Shown here: piece by piece, positions 17,836 through 26,680 of the stretch
Numbering within the stretch: position 1 is the stretch's first letter
Layout: each line of letters opens with the position of its first letter
Assembly (NCBI RefSeq): GCF_001305515.1
Contig: NZ_LJYW01000001.1
Coordinates: 1,891,222 to 1,955,221, forward strand
Source: Prosthecodimorpha hirschii
GTDB lineage: Bacteria; Pseudomonadota; Alphaproteobacteria; Rhizobiales; Ancalomicrobiaceae
Direction of reading: 5' to 3'
Length of the DNA stretch: 64,000 nucleotides
Translations under genes and position numbers: made by a program
The notes under the pieces: generated by a model
The model's database searches: none
What the model saw: the letters and a program-made list of their open reading frames with translations, nothing else
What the model was told of the DNA's origin: nothing

Positions 17836-18304
17836 CGATCACCTCCCTCGGGCGACCCCGGACCTATGCACTGGATCGGATGCTATCGCCCAGGGCCTGT
17901 GGCGGCAAGCCGAACCCGCGATTCGGCCGGCGCCGGCCGCCGTTCCGGGGGCCGCGCCCGGGGTTCCGCAACCCCGGCGGGTTCTCGCCCTCCACCGATG
18001 CCGCAATGGTGAAGCCGGCTGTCACGATCCCTTCAACGGGCCATGGCACCCGATTTGGCGGATGCGCCGAAGTTGCGGCAAAATCGCCGGAGCGCCTAAT
18101 GTGACTGACGTTTCAGGCGTCGAACCGGACCATTTGCCATGATCGCCCGGCGTTCCGGGCGGAGTTTCCTGACGCTCCGCCTCCACAGTTCTGGCATGCT
18201 TGCCAACAATGCGCGCGACCGCTATCGCAGGCGGGGAGGATTTGCCACTCACAGTTAGAGGAATCCACCGTTCCCCGGATTCTACAACCCAAGACTGCGA
18301 TCTC
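17836..18304. other. Divergent intergenic region
   Basis: About 470 bases between the divergently transcribed DUF4399 operon and the glycosyltransferase-like gene. Promoters for both should lie here. The only structure I see is a GC-rich hairpin GCCCGGCG-TT-CCGGGC around 18145-18160. The stretch 18240-18300 is comparatively AT-rich. No gene is supported. Confidence 0.4.
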
Positions 18305-21028
18305 ATGGCATTCGATATTTCAAAACTGTTCCGGCGCAAACGCAGGCCGCTGAGCGCCGCGGCCTTCGAACTGTTCGATGCCGATTGGTACCGCAGCCAG
18401 ACGTCCGAGCCGATCCCCCCCGGCCGCGAGCGGCATCACTTCGAGACCGTCGGCCGGCAAAAGGAACTGTCGCCGCATCCGCTGTTCGACCCCGTCTGGT
18501 ACCGCCGCCGCAACCCCGACGTGACCCATTCGGATCTCGATACGATCGAGCATTTCCTGTTCCACGGCCATTTCGAGCGGCGATCGCCGCATCCCTACGT
18601 CGATCTCGAGCACCTCGCGCGTCAGCTCGGAACCGATCAGCCGCCGCTCGCCCGCTATCTGGCCGGCGCCTGGCGCAACGGTGTCACCGCCCACCCCCTG
18701 TTCAATCCGGTCCATCTGCTCAAGGCGGGCCTGATCTCGCCCGATCGCGAACCGCTCGCCCAGTATCTGGCCTTGCCGGAACGGATGCACATTCCTCCGC
18801 ACCCGATGGTCGACCCCGCGCTTCTGGGCCGGCGGTTCGCCGAGAGGGGCGAGACGGTGACCGACCCGGTCCTGCACTACCTGACCGGGCACGGCTGGAA
18901 AGAGGTGCAGCCGCATCCGTGCTTCGACCAGATCTACTACCTGCACGCCAATCCGGATGTCGCCGAGACGGGCTGGAACCCGCTCGCCCACTATCTCACC
19001 ACCGGGCACCGCGAGGGTCGGCTGCCGCTGCCGGATTTCGACCTGGGCCGACTGCGCCGCATGCTGCCCGGTCCGGCGCCGGCGGATCTCGACATCGTCT
19101 CCTTCTGGCTGACCGAGGGGCTCGATCCGGTCGCCATCATGCGGGCGCTCGACGACTGGGACCAGCGCATCGTCGCGCTTGCCGCGCGAATCCGGCTCGA
19201 CGGCTATGCGGCCGCACTGGCCGAACTCGAATTCGAGACGCCGACCGAGCCCCGCGGGCAGGGCTACTCGGTCTGGCGCACCATGGCGCGCGCCCTCTGC
19301 CTGTTCCATGTCGGCCTGGTCGACGAAGCCCTCGGCATCACCGCCGAACTGCCGGCGGACCTGACCGGCGATCTCGGGGTGCGCTCCCTGCGCCAGCACG
19401 TCCTGGCCCTCGACGGCGACCACAACGAAACCCTGTTCGAGACCGTCGCGGCGAGGCCACCCGGGCCGCCCTCCGAACGGCCGCGCATCGCCGTCTATAC
19501 GGCGCTGTTCGGTCCCTACGACCGGTTGCCGCCGGTTCTGGCGCCGACGCCGGGCATCGACTACATCTGCTTCACGGACCAGCCGGTGCATTCCGACGGC
19601 TGGCAGGTCCGCAAGGTTCCGCGGCGCACCGACAACGACAATCTCGAGGCCAAGCGCTACAAGCTGTTTCCGTGGGAAGCGCTTCACGGCTACGACTACT
19701 CGCTCCATGTCGATGCCTGCTCGGTGCTGGCCGGCGATCTCTGGCCGTGGTTCGACCGCTTCCTGATCGGCTGTGATTTCGTCGCCTGGGCCCATCCGGA
19801 GCGGGCCAGCTTCATCGACGAGTGCTTCGCGGTCCATGTCGCCGGCAAGTACCAGCCGGCGCCGCTCTACGCCCAGGCGGCGCGCTATCTCAGCTCCGGC
19901 GTGCCGCCGCGCACGGGTCTGGTCGAAGCGTCGCTCCTGTGGCGCCGTCACGAAAGCACCGATGTCCGCCGCCTGATGGCCGCCTGGTGGGCGGAAATCG
20001 AATGCACCACAACGCGCGACCAGATCAGCCTCGGTGCCCTGTTCCATCTCGAGGCCCAGCGGCCGGCCATCATGCCGCCGGCCTACGGCAATTCCCGCGC
20101 CAACGCCTGGATCCGCAAGATCGCCCACGCGATCCCGGGCGGCCCCAGCCGCCCCGCCCTGGCGGCCGGCGCCCGCCGGTGCAGCATCCTTTATGCAGAG
20201 GACCGGCGGACGACCGGCACGACGGTGATGCGGGGCTTCCAGGCCGTCGACATCCTGCGCGCCCACGGCGTCGAGGTGGCCATCCGTTCGGATTTCGAGA
20301 TCGCCGGCGAGGTGGTCATCCTGACCAAGGGGCTGCTGCAGACGATCACGCCGGATCGCATCGCCGCCCTCGCCGATCGCGGCAATCGGGTCCTGGCCGA
20401 TTTCGTCGACCTGCCGGCACGGCCCGAACTGGTTCCTCTGCTCGACGGGCTGATCGCCTCGTCGATCGAAGGCTATTGCGACCTGGCCGATCAGTTTCCG
20501 GCAACGCCGCGCTATCATCTGACCCACACGGTCGACCCCCGCCTGCCCGCCGGCCACGCACGGGCGCCGTCCGCCGCGCCGCGGATCGGCTATTTCGGGG
20601 AGATTGCCAACACGGTCCTGACGCCCGGCATCGCCGAGCGCGTCACCATCGTGCCGGTCGACACGCAGCGCTCCGGCACCGATTGGCTGGCCGGGATCGG
20701 CGACTTCGAGTGCCACTATGCCGTCCGCCTGCCGCGCAAGGACGAAAGCAGCAAGCCGTTCCTGAAGGGGTTCACGGCCGCCCATCTGGGCGCGGCGGTG
20801 ATCGTCGACGCCGCCAATCGGGAGGCGCGGTACTATCTGGGTGCCGACTATCCGTTCACGGCGGCGTCCCTGGCGCCGGACGACATCCTGGCCGCGATCG
20901 ACCGCGTTCACGCGGCCTGGGGCACGCCGCTGTGGGACGATGTGCTGGCCATCATGGCCGGCGTGGCGGAACGCTCGTCCGCCGATCGCTTCGTCAAGGA
21001 ATTCCGCCTGATGTTGGAAGCGGTCTGA
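18305..21028 (+). CDS. Large DWY-repeat / DUF616-like glycosyltransferase-family protein
   Basis: A 907-residue cytosolic protein. Residues 15-270 contain four to five copies of a repeat of about 65-75 residues, with the pattern FDADWYRSQ ... HFETVGRQKELSPHPLFD. Repeats of this kind occur at the N-terminus of bacterial surface-polysaccharide glycosyltransferases. Residues 393-605 resemble the DUF616 glycosyltransferase-like domain: RIAVYTALFGPYD, YICFTDQ, KRYKLFPWEAL, YSLHVDAC, LLWRRHES and TRDQISLG. Residues 620-907 look like a third, GT-B-like module: CSILYAEDRRTTGTTVMRGF, VVILTKGLL and RIGYFGEIANT. Probably it acts in capsule or O-antigen synthesis. No other polysaccharide genes are adjacent. 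The ATG at 18305 has no clear ribosome site. Confidence 0.75.
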   Translation: MAFDISKLFRRKRRPLSAAAFELFDADWYRSQTSEPIPPGRERHHFETVGRQKELSPHPLFDPVWYRRRNPDVTHSDLDTIEHFLFHGHFERRSPHPYVDLEHLARQLGTDQPPLARYLAGAWRNGVTAHPLFNPVHLLKAGLISPDREPLAQYLALPERMHIPPHPMVDPALLGRRFAERGETVTDPVLHYLTGHGWKEVQPHPCFDQIYYLHANPDVAETGWNPLAHYLTTGHREGRLPLPDFDLGRLRRMLPGPAPADLDIVSFWLTEGLDPVAIMRALDDWDQRIVALAARIRLDGYAAALAELEFETPTEPRGQGYSVWRTMARALCLFHVGLVDEALGITAELPADLTGDLGVRSLRQHVLALDGDHNETLFETVAARPPGPPSERPRIAVYTALFGPYDRLPPVLAPTPGIDYICFTDQPVHSDGWQVRKVPRRTDNDNLEAKRYKLFPWEALHGYDYSLHVDACSVLAGDLWPWFDRFLIGCDFVAWAHPERASFIDECFAVHVAGKYQPAPLYAQAARYLSSGVPPRTGLVEASLLWRRHESTDVRRLMAAWWAEIECTTTRDQISLGALFHLEAQRPAIMPPAYGNSRANAWIRKIAHAIPGGPSRPALAAGARRCSILYAEDRRTTGTTVMRGFQAVDILRAHGVEVAIRSDFEIAGEVVILTKGLLQTITPDRIAALADRGNRVLADFVDLPARPELVPLLDGLIASSIEGYCDLADQFPATPRYHLTHTVDPRLPAGHARAPSAAPRIGYFGEIANTVLTPGIAERVTIVPVDTQRSGTDWLAGIGDFECHYAVRLPRKDESSKPFLKGFTAAHLGAAVIVDAANREARYYLGADYPFTAASLAPDDILAAIDRVHAAWGTPLWDDVLAIMAGVAERSSADRFVKEFRLMLEAV

Positions 21029-21067
21029 GCCCTTGCCGGGCGCGCCGCCTGAGCCCTTGCCGGGCGC
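21025..21067 (+). repeat. 19-bp direct repeat at the glycosyltransferase stop codon
   Basis: Two identical 19-base copies, CTGAGCCCTTGCCGGGCGC, start at 21025 and 21049, a 24-base period. The first copy contains the stop codon TGA of the upstream gene; the second lies just after it. It is probably a local slippage duplication. Confidence 0.8.
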
Positions 21068-21141
21068 ACTGCGCCGGGGATCACGGCCCCGCAGGGTCGC
21101 GTCGCCGTCCGCGGGGCGCCTGACCGATCCGCCGGGCGATG

Positions 21142-22095
21142 CTACAGCCGGGCGGCGACCAGGCTGCGCAGTTTGCGCAGGTCGGCGGCGAAGAGCCGGA
21201 TGCCCTCGGCGAGCTTCTCGCTCGCCATGGCGTCCTCGTTCATCCGCCAGCGGAAGGCCCGCTCGTCGAGCGTCAGCCGCTCCGGCGCCTCGCCGACCGC
21301 GGCCGGATCGAGCTGGCGCGTCAACGGACCCTGGTCGGCGGCGAGCGCGTCGAGCAGGGCCGGCGAAATCGTCAGACGGTCGCAGCCGGCCAGAGCCTCG
21401 ACCTCGCCGATCAACCGGAACGAGGCGCCCATCACCACGGTGGCGATGCCGTAGGCCTTGAAATAGCGGTAGATCGCGCGCACCGACTGCACGCCGGGAT
21501 GCTCCTCCAACCCGAAGCTGCGCCCCGCCGCCTTCACGTGCCAGTCGAGAATCCGGCCGACGAAGGGCGAGATCAGATAGGCGCCGGCGTCCGCGCAGGC
21601 GACCGCCTGGACCAGCGAGAAGATCAGGGTCAGGTTGCAGTCGATGCCCTCGCGCTGCAGGATCTCGGCGGCCCGGATGCCCTCCCAGGTCGCCGCGATC
21701 TTGATCAGGATGCGATCGCGGCCGATGCCGCGCTCGGCATAGGCGGCCACGATCGCGCGCGCCTTGGCGACGGTGGCATCGGTGTCGAAGGAGAGATCGG
21801 CATCGACCTCGGTCGATACGCGGCCGGGAACCAGTGCGGCCAGCTCGGCGCCGATCGACACGGCCAGGCGGTCGGCCACCGCCGCAATGCGCGCCTCGCC
21901 GGTGAGGCCGAGCCCGGCCGACCAGGCCACCGCCTCGTCGAGCAGCTGACGGCCGGCCTCGGTATCGACCGCCTTCAGGACCAGGGTCGGATTGGTGGTG
22001 CAATCGACCGGCCGGAGCGCGCGGATCGCGCCGATATCGCCGGTATCGGCGACGACGGTGGTCATGCTGCGCAGTTGATCGAGCTTCGACACCAT
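21142..22095 (-). CDS. tal: Transaldolase
   Basis: A 317-residue enzyme of the TalB type. It transfers a dihydroxyacetone unit between sedoheptulose-7-phosphate and glyceraldehyde-3-phosphate in the non-oxidative pentose phosphate pathway. The [12 protein letters not shown] motif is near residue 32. The Schiff-base lysine is in [16 protein letters not shown] near residue 130, followed by [11 protein letters not shown] and [10 protein letters not shown]. Length and motifs match the long, classical family. GGAGAGG precedes the ATG. It stands alone, convergent with the glycosyltransferase-like gene. Confidence 0.96.
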   Translation of the reverse strand: MVSKLDQLRSMTTVVADTGDIGAIRALRPVDCTTNPTLVLKAVDTEAGRQLLDEAVAWSAGLGLTGEARIAAVADRLAVSIGAELAALVPGRVSTEVDADLSFDTDATVAKARAIVAAYAERGIGRDRILIKIAATWEGIRAAEILQREGIDCNLTLIFSLVQAVACADAGAYLISPFVGRILDWHVKAAGRSFGLEEHPGVQSVRAIYRYFKAYGIATVVMGASFRLIGEVEALAGCDRLTISPALLDALAADQGPLTRQLDPAAVGEAPERLTLDERAFRWRMNEDAMASEKLAEGIRLFAADLRKLRSLVAARL

Positions 22096-22250
22096 GGGGA
22101 CCTCTCCTGGACAGCCTTCCGCATAGCCGCAGGCGCGAGGCGGGACAAGGCCGCTGACGCGCCGAGGCCCCCCGCGCCGGCCGCAGTCATCGGGCGGTTG
22201 CCGACGCCCGGTCCGGCCGTCATGCTGGCGCGCTGCCGCCGGAGACTACC

Positions 22251-22925
22251 ATGACAGCCCTGCCCGGATACGCCGTCGCCCTTCTGGTCCTTCTCACCGG
22301 TGCCGCCCTGGCCGATCCGGTGCGCCTCGCCGCGGAGGACGGCCGCATCGTCGCCATCGCCGCGGATGGCGGCCGGCGCGTGCTCTCGGCCGGACCGGAG
22401 GACCGCGATCCGGTTCTGTCGCCGGACGGTCGGCAGGTCGCCTTCCTGCGCCCCGAAGGCAAGACCGACCAGGATGGCGACGAGGGCCAGCCGGTGGCGC
22501 TGATGCTGGTCGCCGCGGAGGGCGGACCGGAGCGCCGTCTGGTCGCCCCCGAGCGCGGACCCGAGCCGAAGACCAACCTCCTCGGCATCAACAACCCGGC
22601 CTTCGCGGCGGACGGCACGGCCGTCTATTTCCTGGCCCGGGCCTGGGCGGTCTCCGATGCGGTGCACCGGGTCGCCCTGGCCGGAGGACGCCCGACCTTC
22701 GTGGTCGACGGCAACAGCGTCGAGGCGATCCGCTCCGGACGGTACGCCGGTTCCCTCCTGGTCTCCCGGCACAAGTACCGGAAGGGCGGCGGCGCCTTCG
22801 ATCCACTCTGCGTGATCGACGCCGCCGGCCGGGAGAAGCTGTGCATCCCCGGCAGCGACGGCGAAGCGGCGGACGGGCCGAAGGCGCGCGCCTGGCTGGC
22901 GCGGCAGGGCGGCCGAGCGCAATGA
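22251..22925 (+). CDS. Exported TolB/WD40-like beta-propeller protein
   Basis: A 224-residue protein with a signal peptide (residues 1-21, ending AALA). It contains beta-propeller blades of the PD40/TolB type: GPEDRDPVLSPDGRQVAFLR, NNPAFAADGTAVYFLARAW and VSDAVHRVALAGG. It is too short for a whole propeller, so it may be a partial blade set. The stop overlaps the ATG of the kinase gene (ATGA), which suggests translational coupling. The role is unknown. Confidence 0.8.
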   Translation: MTALPGYAVALLVLLTGAALADPVRLAAEDGRIVAIAADGGRRVLSAGPEDRDPVLSPDGRQVAFLRPEGKTDQDGDEGQPVALMLVAAEGGPERRLVAPERGPEPKTNLLGINNPAFAADGTAVYFLARAWAVSDAVHRVALAGGRPTFVVDGNSVEAIRSGRYAGSLLVSRHKYRKGGGAFDPLCVIDAAGREKLCIPGSDGEAADGPKARAWLARQGGRAQ

Positions 22926-23566
22926 CCGACCTCGCCGATCGCGTGGCGGCGCTGGCCGCCGCCATCGAGACCCGCGCGACCGCGACCAGCGCAAGCGGGC
23001 GGCGCCTGATGGTCGGCATCGTCGGGCCGCCCGGCGCGGGCAAGTCGACCCTGGCGGAAGCCCTGGTCGCCCGTCTCGACGGCACCCGCCCGGGCCGCGC
23101 CGCCCTGCTCGCGCAGGACGGCTTCCATTATGACGACGCGGTGCTCGACGCCGCCGGGATGCGCCCGCGCAAGGGCGCCCCGGAGACCTTCGACGTGGCC
23201 GGCCTGGTGCACTGCCTGAAGCGCCTGGCCGCGCGCGACGAGGCTGAGGTCGCGGTGCCGGTCTTCGACCGCCGGCTCGAAATCGCCCGCGCCGGCGCCC
23301 GGCTGATCGAGCGCGCGAGCGAGATCGTCGTCGTCGAGGGCAACTGGCTGCTGCTCGACGAAACACCCTGGAGCGCCGTGCGCCCCTGGCTCGACCTGAC
23401 CGCGATGCTGCAGGTTCCGGAAGCCGTCCTGCGCGCGCGGCTGGAAGCGCGCTGGTGCGACCTCGGCTTCGACCCGGCGTCGATCGCCGTCAAGGTCGAC
23501 GGCAACGACCTGCCCAATGCCCGGCGCGTGCTGGCGGCGAGTGCGGCCGTCGATCTGGTGCTGTGA
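22922..23566 (+). CDS. Nucleoside/sugar kinase-like P-loop protein
   Basis: A 214-residue P-loop kinase of the uridine kinase/pantothenate kinase-like group. Walker A is GPPGAGKST near residue 40. LLAQDGFHYDD near residue 66 is the conserved substrate Asp-Gly-Phe-His motif. VPVFDRRLEIA is near 117 and VVEGNWLLLDE near 138, as in fructose transport-associated kinases such as YggC. A C-terminal lid with RLEARW is near 183. The start ATG at 22922 overlaps the previous stop. The phosphorylated substrate is not known. Confidence 0.85.
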   Translation: MTDLADRVAALAAAIETRATATSASGRRLMVGIVGPPGAGKSTLAEALVARLDGTRPGRAALLAQDGFHYDDAVLDAAGMRPRKGAPETFDVAGLVHCLKRLAARDEAEVAVPVFDRRLEIARAGARLIERASEIVVVEGNWLLLDETPWSAVRPWLDLTAMLQVPEAVLRARLEARWCDLGFDPASIAVKVDGNDLPNARRVLAASAAVDLVL

Positions 23567-23637
23567 CGCGCGTCCAGACCAGACGGGACGCTGACCGCAC
23601 GGGAGGCTGACCGCCCGGATGGTGGCGGCCGCGATCG

Positions 23638-24909
23638 TCACATCCGGCGACGGCGCCGGACCATCAGGCGATCGATGGCATGCAGCCGGCGGCGCAGGTC
23701 GCCGGGTGCTTCCGCCTGCGCGGGTCGGCCGAAGACCGCCACGCCGAGCCCCGCGAGGGCTGTGGCAACCTGATCGTCCTCGACGCAGCCGTTCCGGCCC
23801 GCCCAGCGCAGCGCGGCCGCCCGGAAGGCGGCGGCATCGCCGGCCCGCACGGCCCGGCGCATGGTGCGACGGTCGGGATCGGGCGTCAGCCGGGACAGCG
23901 CCCGGCGAAGTCCGGCCGCATCGAGCCGCCGGCCGGCGAGCAGCAGGCCGAGGCCGAGCGCCAGCCCCGCGGCCAGTCCGCCCGGCACCGCAACGGCGCG
24001 GATCGCCGCCAGTCTCTCGCCCGTCCCCGCGACCGCCGCGCCGAACCGGCCCGGCGCCGCCACGGTGGCGGCGGCCATGACGGCCGCCTCGGTCTTGCGC
24101 GTCCGCGTGTCGAACCACCGGATGGCCACTTCCGGCACTGTGGCCGGCTCCCCGGTCATCGACCGCAGCGTCCAGTGCCAGACGACGGTCGCGACCGGCC
24201 CCTCGCGGGTCAGGCGCGTGGTGCGCGTTTCCGGTTCCGGAAAGGCGATCACGCCCGGCGCCCTGAGGCTGGGGATGGGCGGCAACTGGTCGGCCGAGAT
24301 GCCTTCGGCCTCGATCGTGACGGTCCGCCGCGCGGTTTCGCCCGGCGGCAACGCGGTCGGATCGCGATCGAAGCGATCGGTCAGTTGCAGGGCGCGCGCC
24401 GGCAGCCACCAGCCGCCGGAGGGTGGCACCTGCACGGTGACGGCGACCGGTGCGGAGACGACGTCATGCGGCACGCGCGACCCGTCCGGCGCCAGCAGCG
24501 TCAGATGATGGCGGAACGACGGGACGGTAAGGACGCCGGCGCGCTTGGGAAACAACGCCATGACGCGTTCGAAGCTGCGCGCCGGCCGGCCCTCGGCCGT
24601 GGTGCTGGTCCAGCGGTCCCGGCCGAGCTGCATCCAGGCGAAGTCGGTCAGATCCGGCTGGTCGAGCGTCTCGAGCGTCATCTGCACGGTGTAGAGCCCG
24701 CGGATGCGCACCAGGATCATTTCGCGCGCATAGGGCTCGGGCGCCGCCGCATCGATCGTCACGGTCAGGCGGGCATCGTCGGGCAAGACGAAGTCGGCCG
24801 TCTCGGCCCGGATCGGGAATGTCGCGAAGGCGCAGACCAGGACCAAGGCCAGTCCGGCCGCGACGGCCAGTCGGCATGCCTGCAGAACCGAGGTCCGGCC
24901 GGGGATCAT
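23638..24909 (-). CDS. batD: BatD-like aerotolerance protein
   Basis: A 423-residue envelope protein. A signal peptide covers residues 1-34, then Ig-like beta domains of the BatD (oxygen tolerance) family (AREMILVRIRGLYTVQMTLETLDQPDLTDF near residue 60; LPPGETARRTVTIEAEGISADQLPPIPSL near 190). One transmembrane helix lies around residues 305-325, followed by a cytosolic tail with basic RRRRRM at the end. It is the last gene of the MoxR/Bat operon; its ATG overlaps the stop of batC (ATGA). Family members are thought to help assemble or protect envelope complexes; the exact role is not established. Confidence 0.85.
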   Translation of the reverse strand: MIPGRTSVLQACRLAVAAGLALVLVCAFATFPIRAETADFVLPDDARLTVTIDAAAPEPYAREMILVRIRGLYTVQMTLETLDQPDLTDFAWMQLGRDRWTSTTAEGRPARSFERVMALFPKRAGVLTVPSFRHHLTLLAPDGSRVPHDVVSAPVAVTVQVPPSGGWWLPARALQLTDRFDRDPTALPPGETARRTVTIEAEGISADQLPPIPSLRAPGVIAFPEPETRTTRLTREGPVATVVWHWTLRSMTGEPATVPEVAIRWFDTRTRKTEAAVMAAATVAAPGRFGAAVAGTGERLAAIRAVAVPGGLAAGLALGLGLLLAGRRLDAAGLRRALSRLTPDPDRRTMRRAVRAGDAAAFRAAALRWAGRNGCVEDDQVATALAGLGVAVFGRPAQAEAPGDLRRRLHAIDRLMVRRRRRM

Positions 24910-25766
24910 CGGGTGGCCTTTCCGGAAAGGACGTCCAGTTCGGTCGGGATCGGACCGGCCTCGCGCCGGCGCGTCTGCTCGGCGGCGATGATCAGCTTCA
25001 GGTAGCGGCCGGGATCGTCGGCCAGCGTTTCCAGCCACTCGCGGTTGGCAGCCATCGCCTGGGCGTCGAAGCTCTTGCCCATCTCGCGCTTGCGGACGTC
25101 CTCGAAGGCCTTGGCGATGACAGCGTCGGTCACGCTGGCCTTGCCGACGCCATCGCTGTCGGTGGCCGCCCCTGTGGCACGCCCCTCGCCCGCCGCCTGC
25201 GCCTTGGTGTCGGTCGCCCCCTTGCGCGCCACCCGCGAGCCGCCCTCGGCCGAGCTCGACGAAGCCGCCTGCTGATCGCCGGCCATGCCGTCGCCGCCGG
25301 ATGGCTGCTCGTCGCCTTCGCTGCGCGCCTCGCCGGCACGGGACTTCTTCTCCGTCAGCGCCGCGCCGCCGTCGATCGTCCCTTCCGGCGGCAGCGCCTC
25401 GCGACCGGCGATCAGCGCCGCGACCAGAGCCCGGTTGGCGGCCGCATCGCGATCGTCCGGGCGGCCGGCCAGCACCGCGTCGAAGGCCTCGACCGCCTCG
25501 GAAAGCCGGCCGGCGCGGGCCAGCGCGTCGCCGCGGTCGAAGGCGAAGGCTGCCCCCGCCCGGCGGAAGGCGTCCGCCGCCTCGCCGTAGCGGCCCGCCC
25601 GGTAGAGCGCGGTGCCGATCGCCTCCGGCCGGTCGAACAGGCCGACCGCAGGCTCGGGCCAGCCCGCGGCCATCAGCAACCGTCCGAGGGCGGCGCGCCC
25701 ATCGGCGATCGCCGCGACCGCCAGGGCGGCCGCGAGGGCCAGTATGGCGACGGCAAGCCGGATCAT
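24906..25766 (-). CDS. batC: BatC-like TPR protein
   Basis: A 286-residue protein with an N-terminal hydrophobic anchor (residues 1-20) and TPR units in residues 45-120 (IGTALYRAGRYGEAADAFRRAG, GDALARAGRLSEAVEAFDAVLAGRPDDRDAAANRALV). A long hydrophilic, low-complexity linker (about 130-215) follows, then a charged helix FEDVRKREMGKSFDAQAMAANREWLETLADDP before the end. Four-base overlaps link it to batB upstream and batD downstream. In this operon type the TPR protein works with the VWA proteins at the membrane. Confidence 0.82.
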   Translation of the reverse strand: MIRLAVAILALAAALAVAAIADGRAALGRLLMAAGWPEPAVGLFDRPEAIGTALYRAGRYGEAADAFRRAGAAFAFDRGDALARAGRLSEAVEAFDAVLAGRPDDRDAAANRALVAALIAGREALPPEGTIDGGAALTEKKSRAGEARSEGDEQPSGGDGMAGDQQAASSSSAEGGSRVARKGATDTKAQAAGEGRATGAATDSDGVGKASVTDAVIAKAFEDVRKREMGKSFDAQAMAANREWLETLADDPGRYLKLIIAAEQTRRREAGPIPTELDVLSGKATR

Positions 25767-26680
25767 CCGCGCCTCCGGAACAGAAGCAGCGCCGGAAACA
25801 GCGCCGCGATCAGGACGAAGCGTCCGAGATCCTCGGCCACCAGGGCCGAAAGCCCGGTCGCGGCCAGCCGGCTGGCCGGCCGATCGGCCAGGAGCACGGC
25901 GAGCGGCGACGGATCGGCGACGCTCGCCGCCCGCCCGCCGCCGAGTTGGGCGACCGGTTCGAGGGCAGCGCCTTGGCTCGACGGCGCCGAGACGAGGACC
26001 GACAGCCGATGGCCGCCGGCAGCGACCGCGCGCGCGCCGGCGAGAAGCGCCGGCCGCGGGGCGGCGTCCGGCGCGATCAGCACGAAATCGGCGGCCAGGA
26101 TGCCGGCCTCCGCAACCAGGCGCCGGCCCAGCGCCAGGGCGAGATCGGGCCGGTCGCCGCGATCCGGCACGGTCTCGCCGTCGAGCACCGCGATGGTGGT
26201 GCCGAGCGCGTCGGCGTCGGTCGTGAACCCGGAGGCCAGATAGGCGTCGCCGGCATAGACCACCAGCGCGACCGGGCGGGAACCCGAAGCCTCGGCCAGC
26301 AGGCGCGCGGCCATCAGCGCCGCCGGCAGGCGTTCCGTCGTGCTCGCCCGGGCCCCGAGGTCGACCAGCAGCACGACGCCGTCGAGATTGCGGAAGCTGG
26401 CCCCGGCCCGCGTCTCGCGCGCCGGCCCGGCCAGCGCGGCGGCGAGGACCGCCGCGACCGCCAGCGCGAGGCCGGCCGGTCCGAAGGCGCGCACCGGGAC
26501 CCCGGCCTCGACGCGGCCGAGGGCTTCGAGCGCGGCGCGCAGCGGCGGGTCGATCGCCTCCGTCCAGGCCGCGGCGATGCGCCGCCGCCGCCGGCGCAAC
26601 AGCCAGGCGGCGCCGACCAGCGCCGGCAGCACCAGGAGCCAGAACGGCCGCAGCAGGATCAGACCCAGGAACTCGATCAT
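25763..26680 (-). CDS. batB: BatB-like VWA protein with degenerate MIDAS
   Basis: A 305-residue membrane protein with N-terminal hydrophobic segments (about residues 5-28 and 65-85), a von Willebrand A-like domain (about 95-275) and a final membrane helix (about 283-302). The VWA metal site, normally DxSxS, reads VDLGARAS here, so the first and second serines are missing and metal binding is doubtful. The equivalent motif in the neighbouring batA is intact. It overlaps both neighbours by four bases. The paralogue pair batA-batB is normal for Bat operons; the loss of the motif is the odd part. Confidence 0.82.
   Translation of the reverse strand: MIEFLGLILLRPFWLLVLPALVGAAWLLRRRRRRIAAAWTEAIDPPLRAALEALGRVEAGVPVRAFGPAGLALAVAAVLAAALAGPARETRAGASFRNLDGVVLLVDLGARASTTERLPAALMAARLLAEASGSRPVALVVYAGDAYLASGFTTDADALGTTIAVLDGETVPDRGDRPDLALALGRRLVAEAGILAADFVLIAPDAAPRPALLAGARAVAAGGHRLSVLVSAPSSQGAALEPVAQLGGGRAASVADPSPLAVLLADRPASRLAATGLSALVAEDLGRFVLIAALFPALLLFRRRG

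Noticed and set aside
18320..22003. Minus-strand open frame of 1227 codons opposite the glycosyltransferase-like and transaldolase genes
   Set aside because: It is out of frame with two well-supported genes (the plus-strand glycosyltransferase-like gene and the real transaldolase at 21142-22095), gives an Arg/Gly-rich sequence without domains, and arises from high GC with few stop codons.
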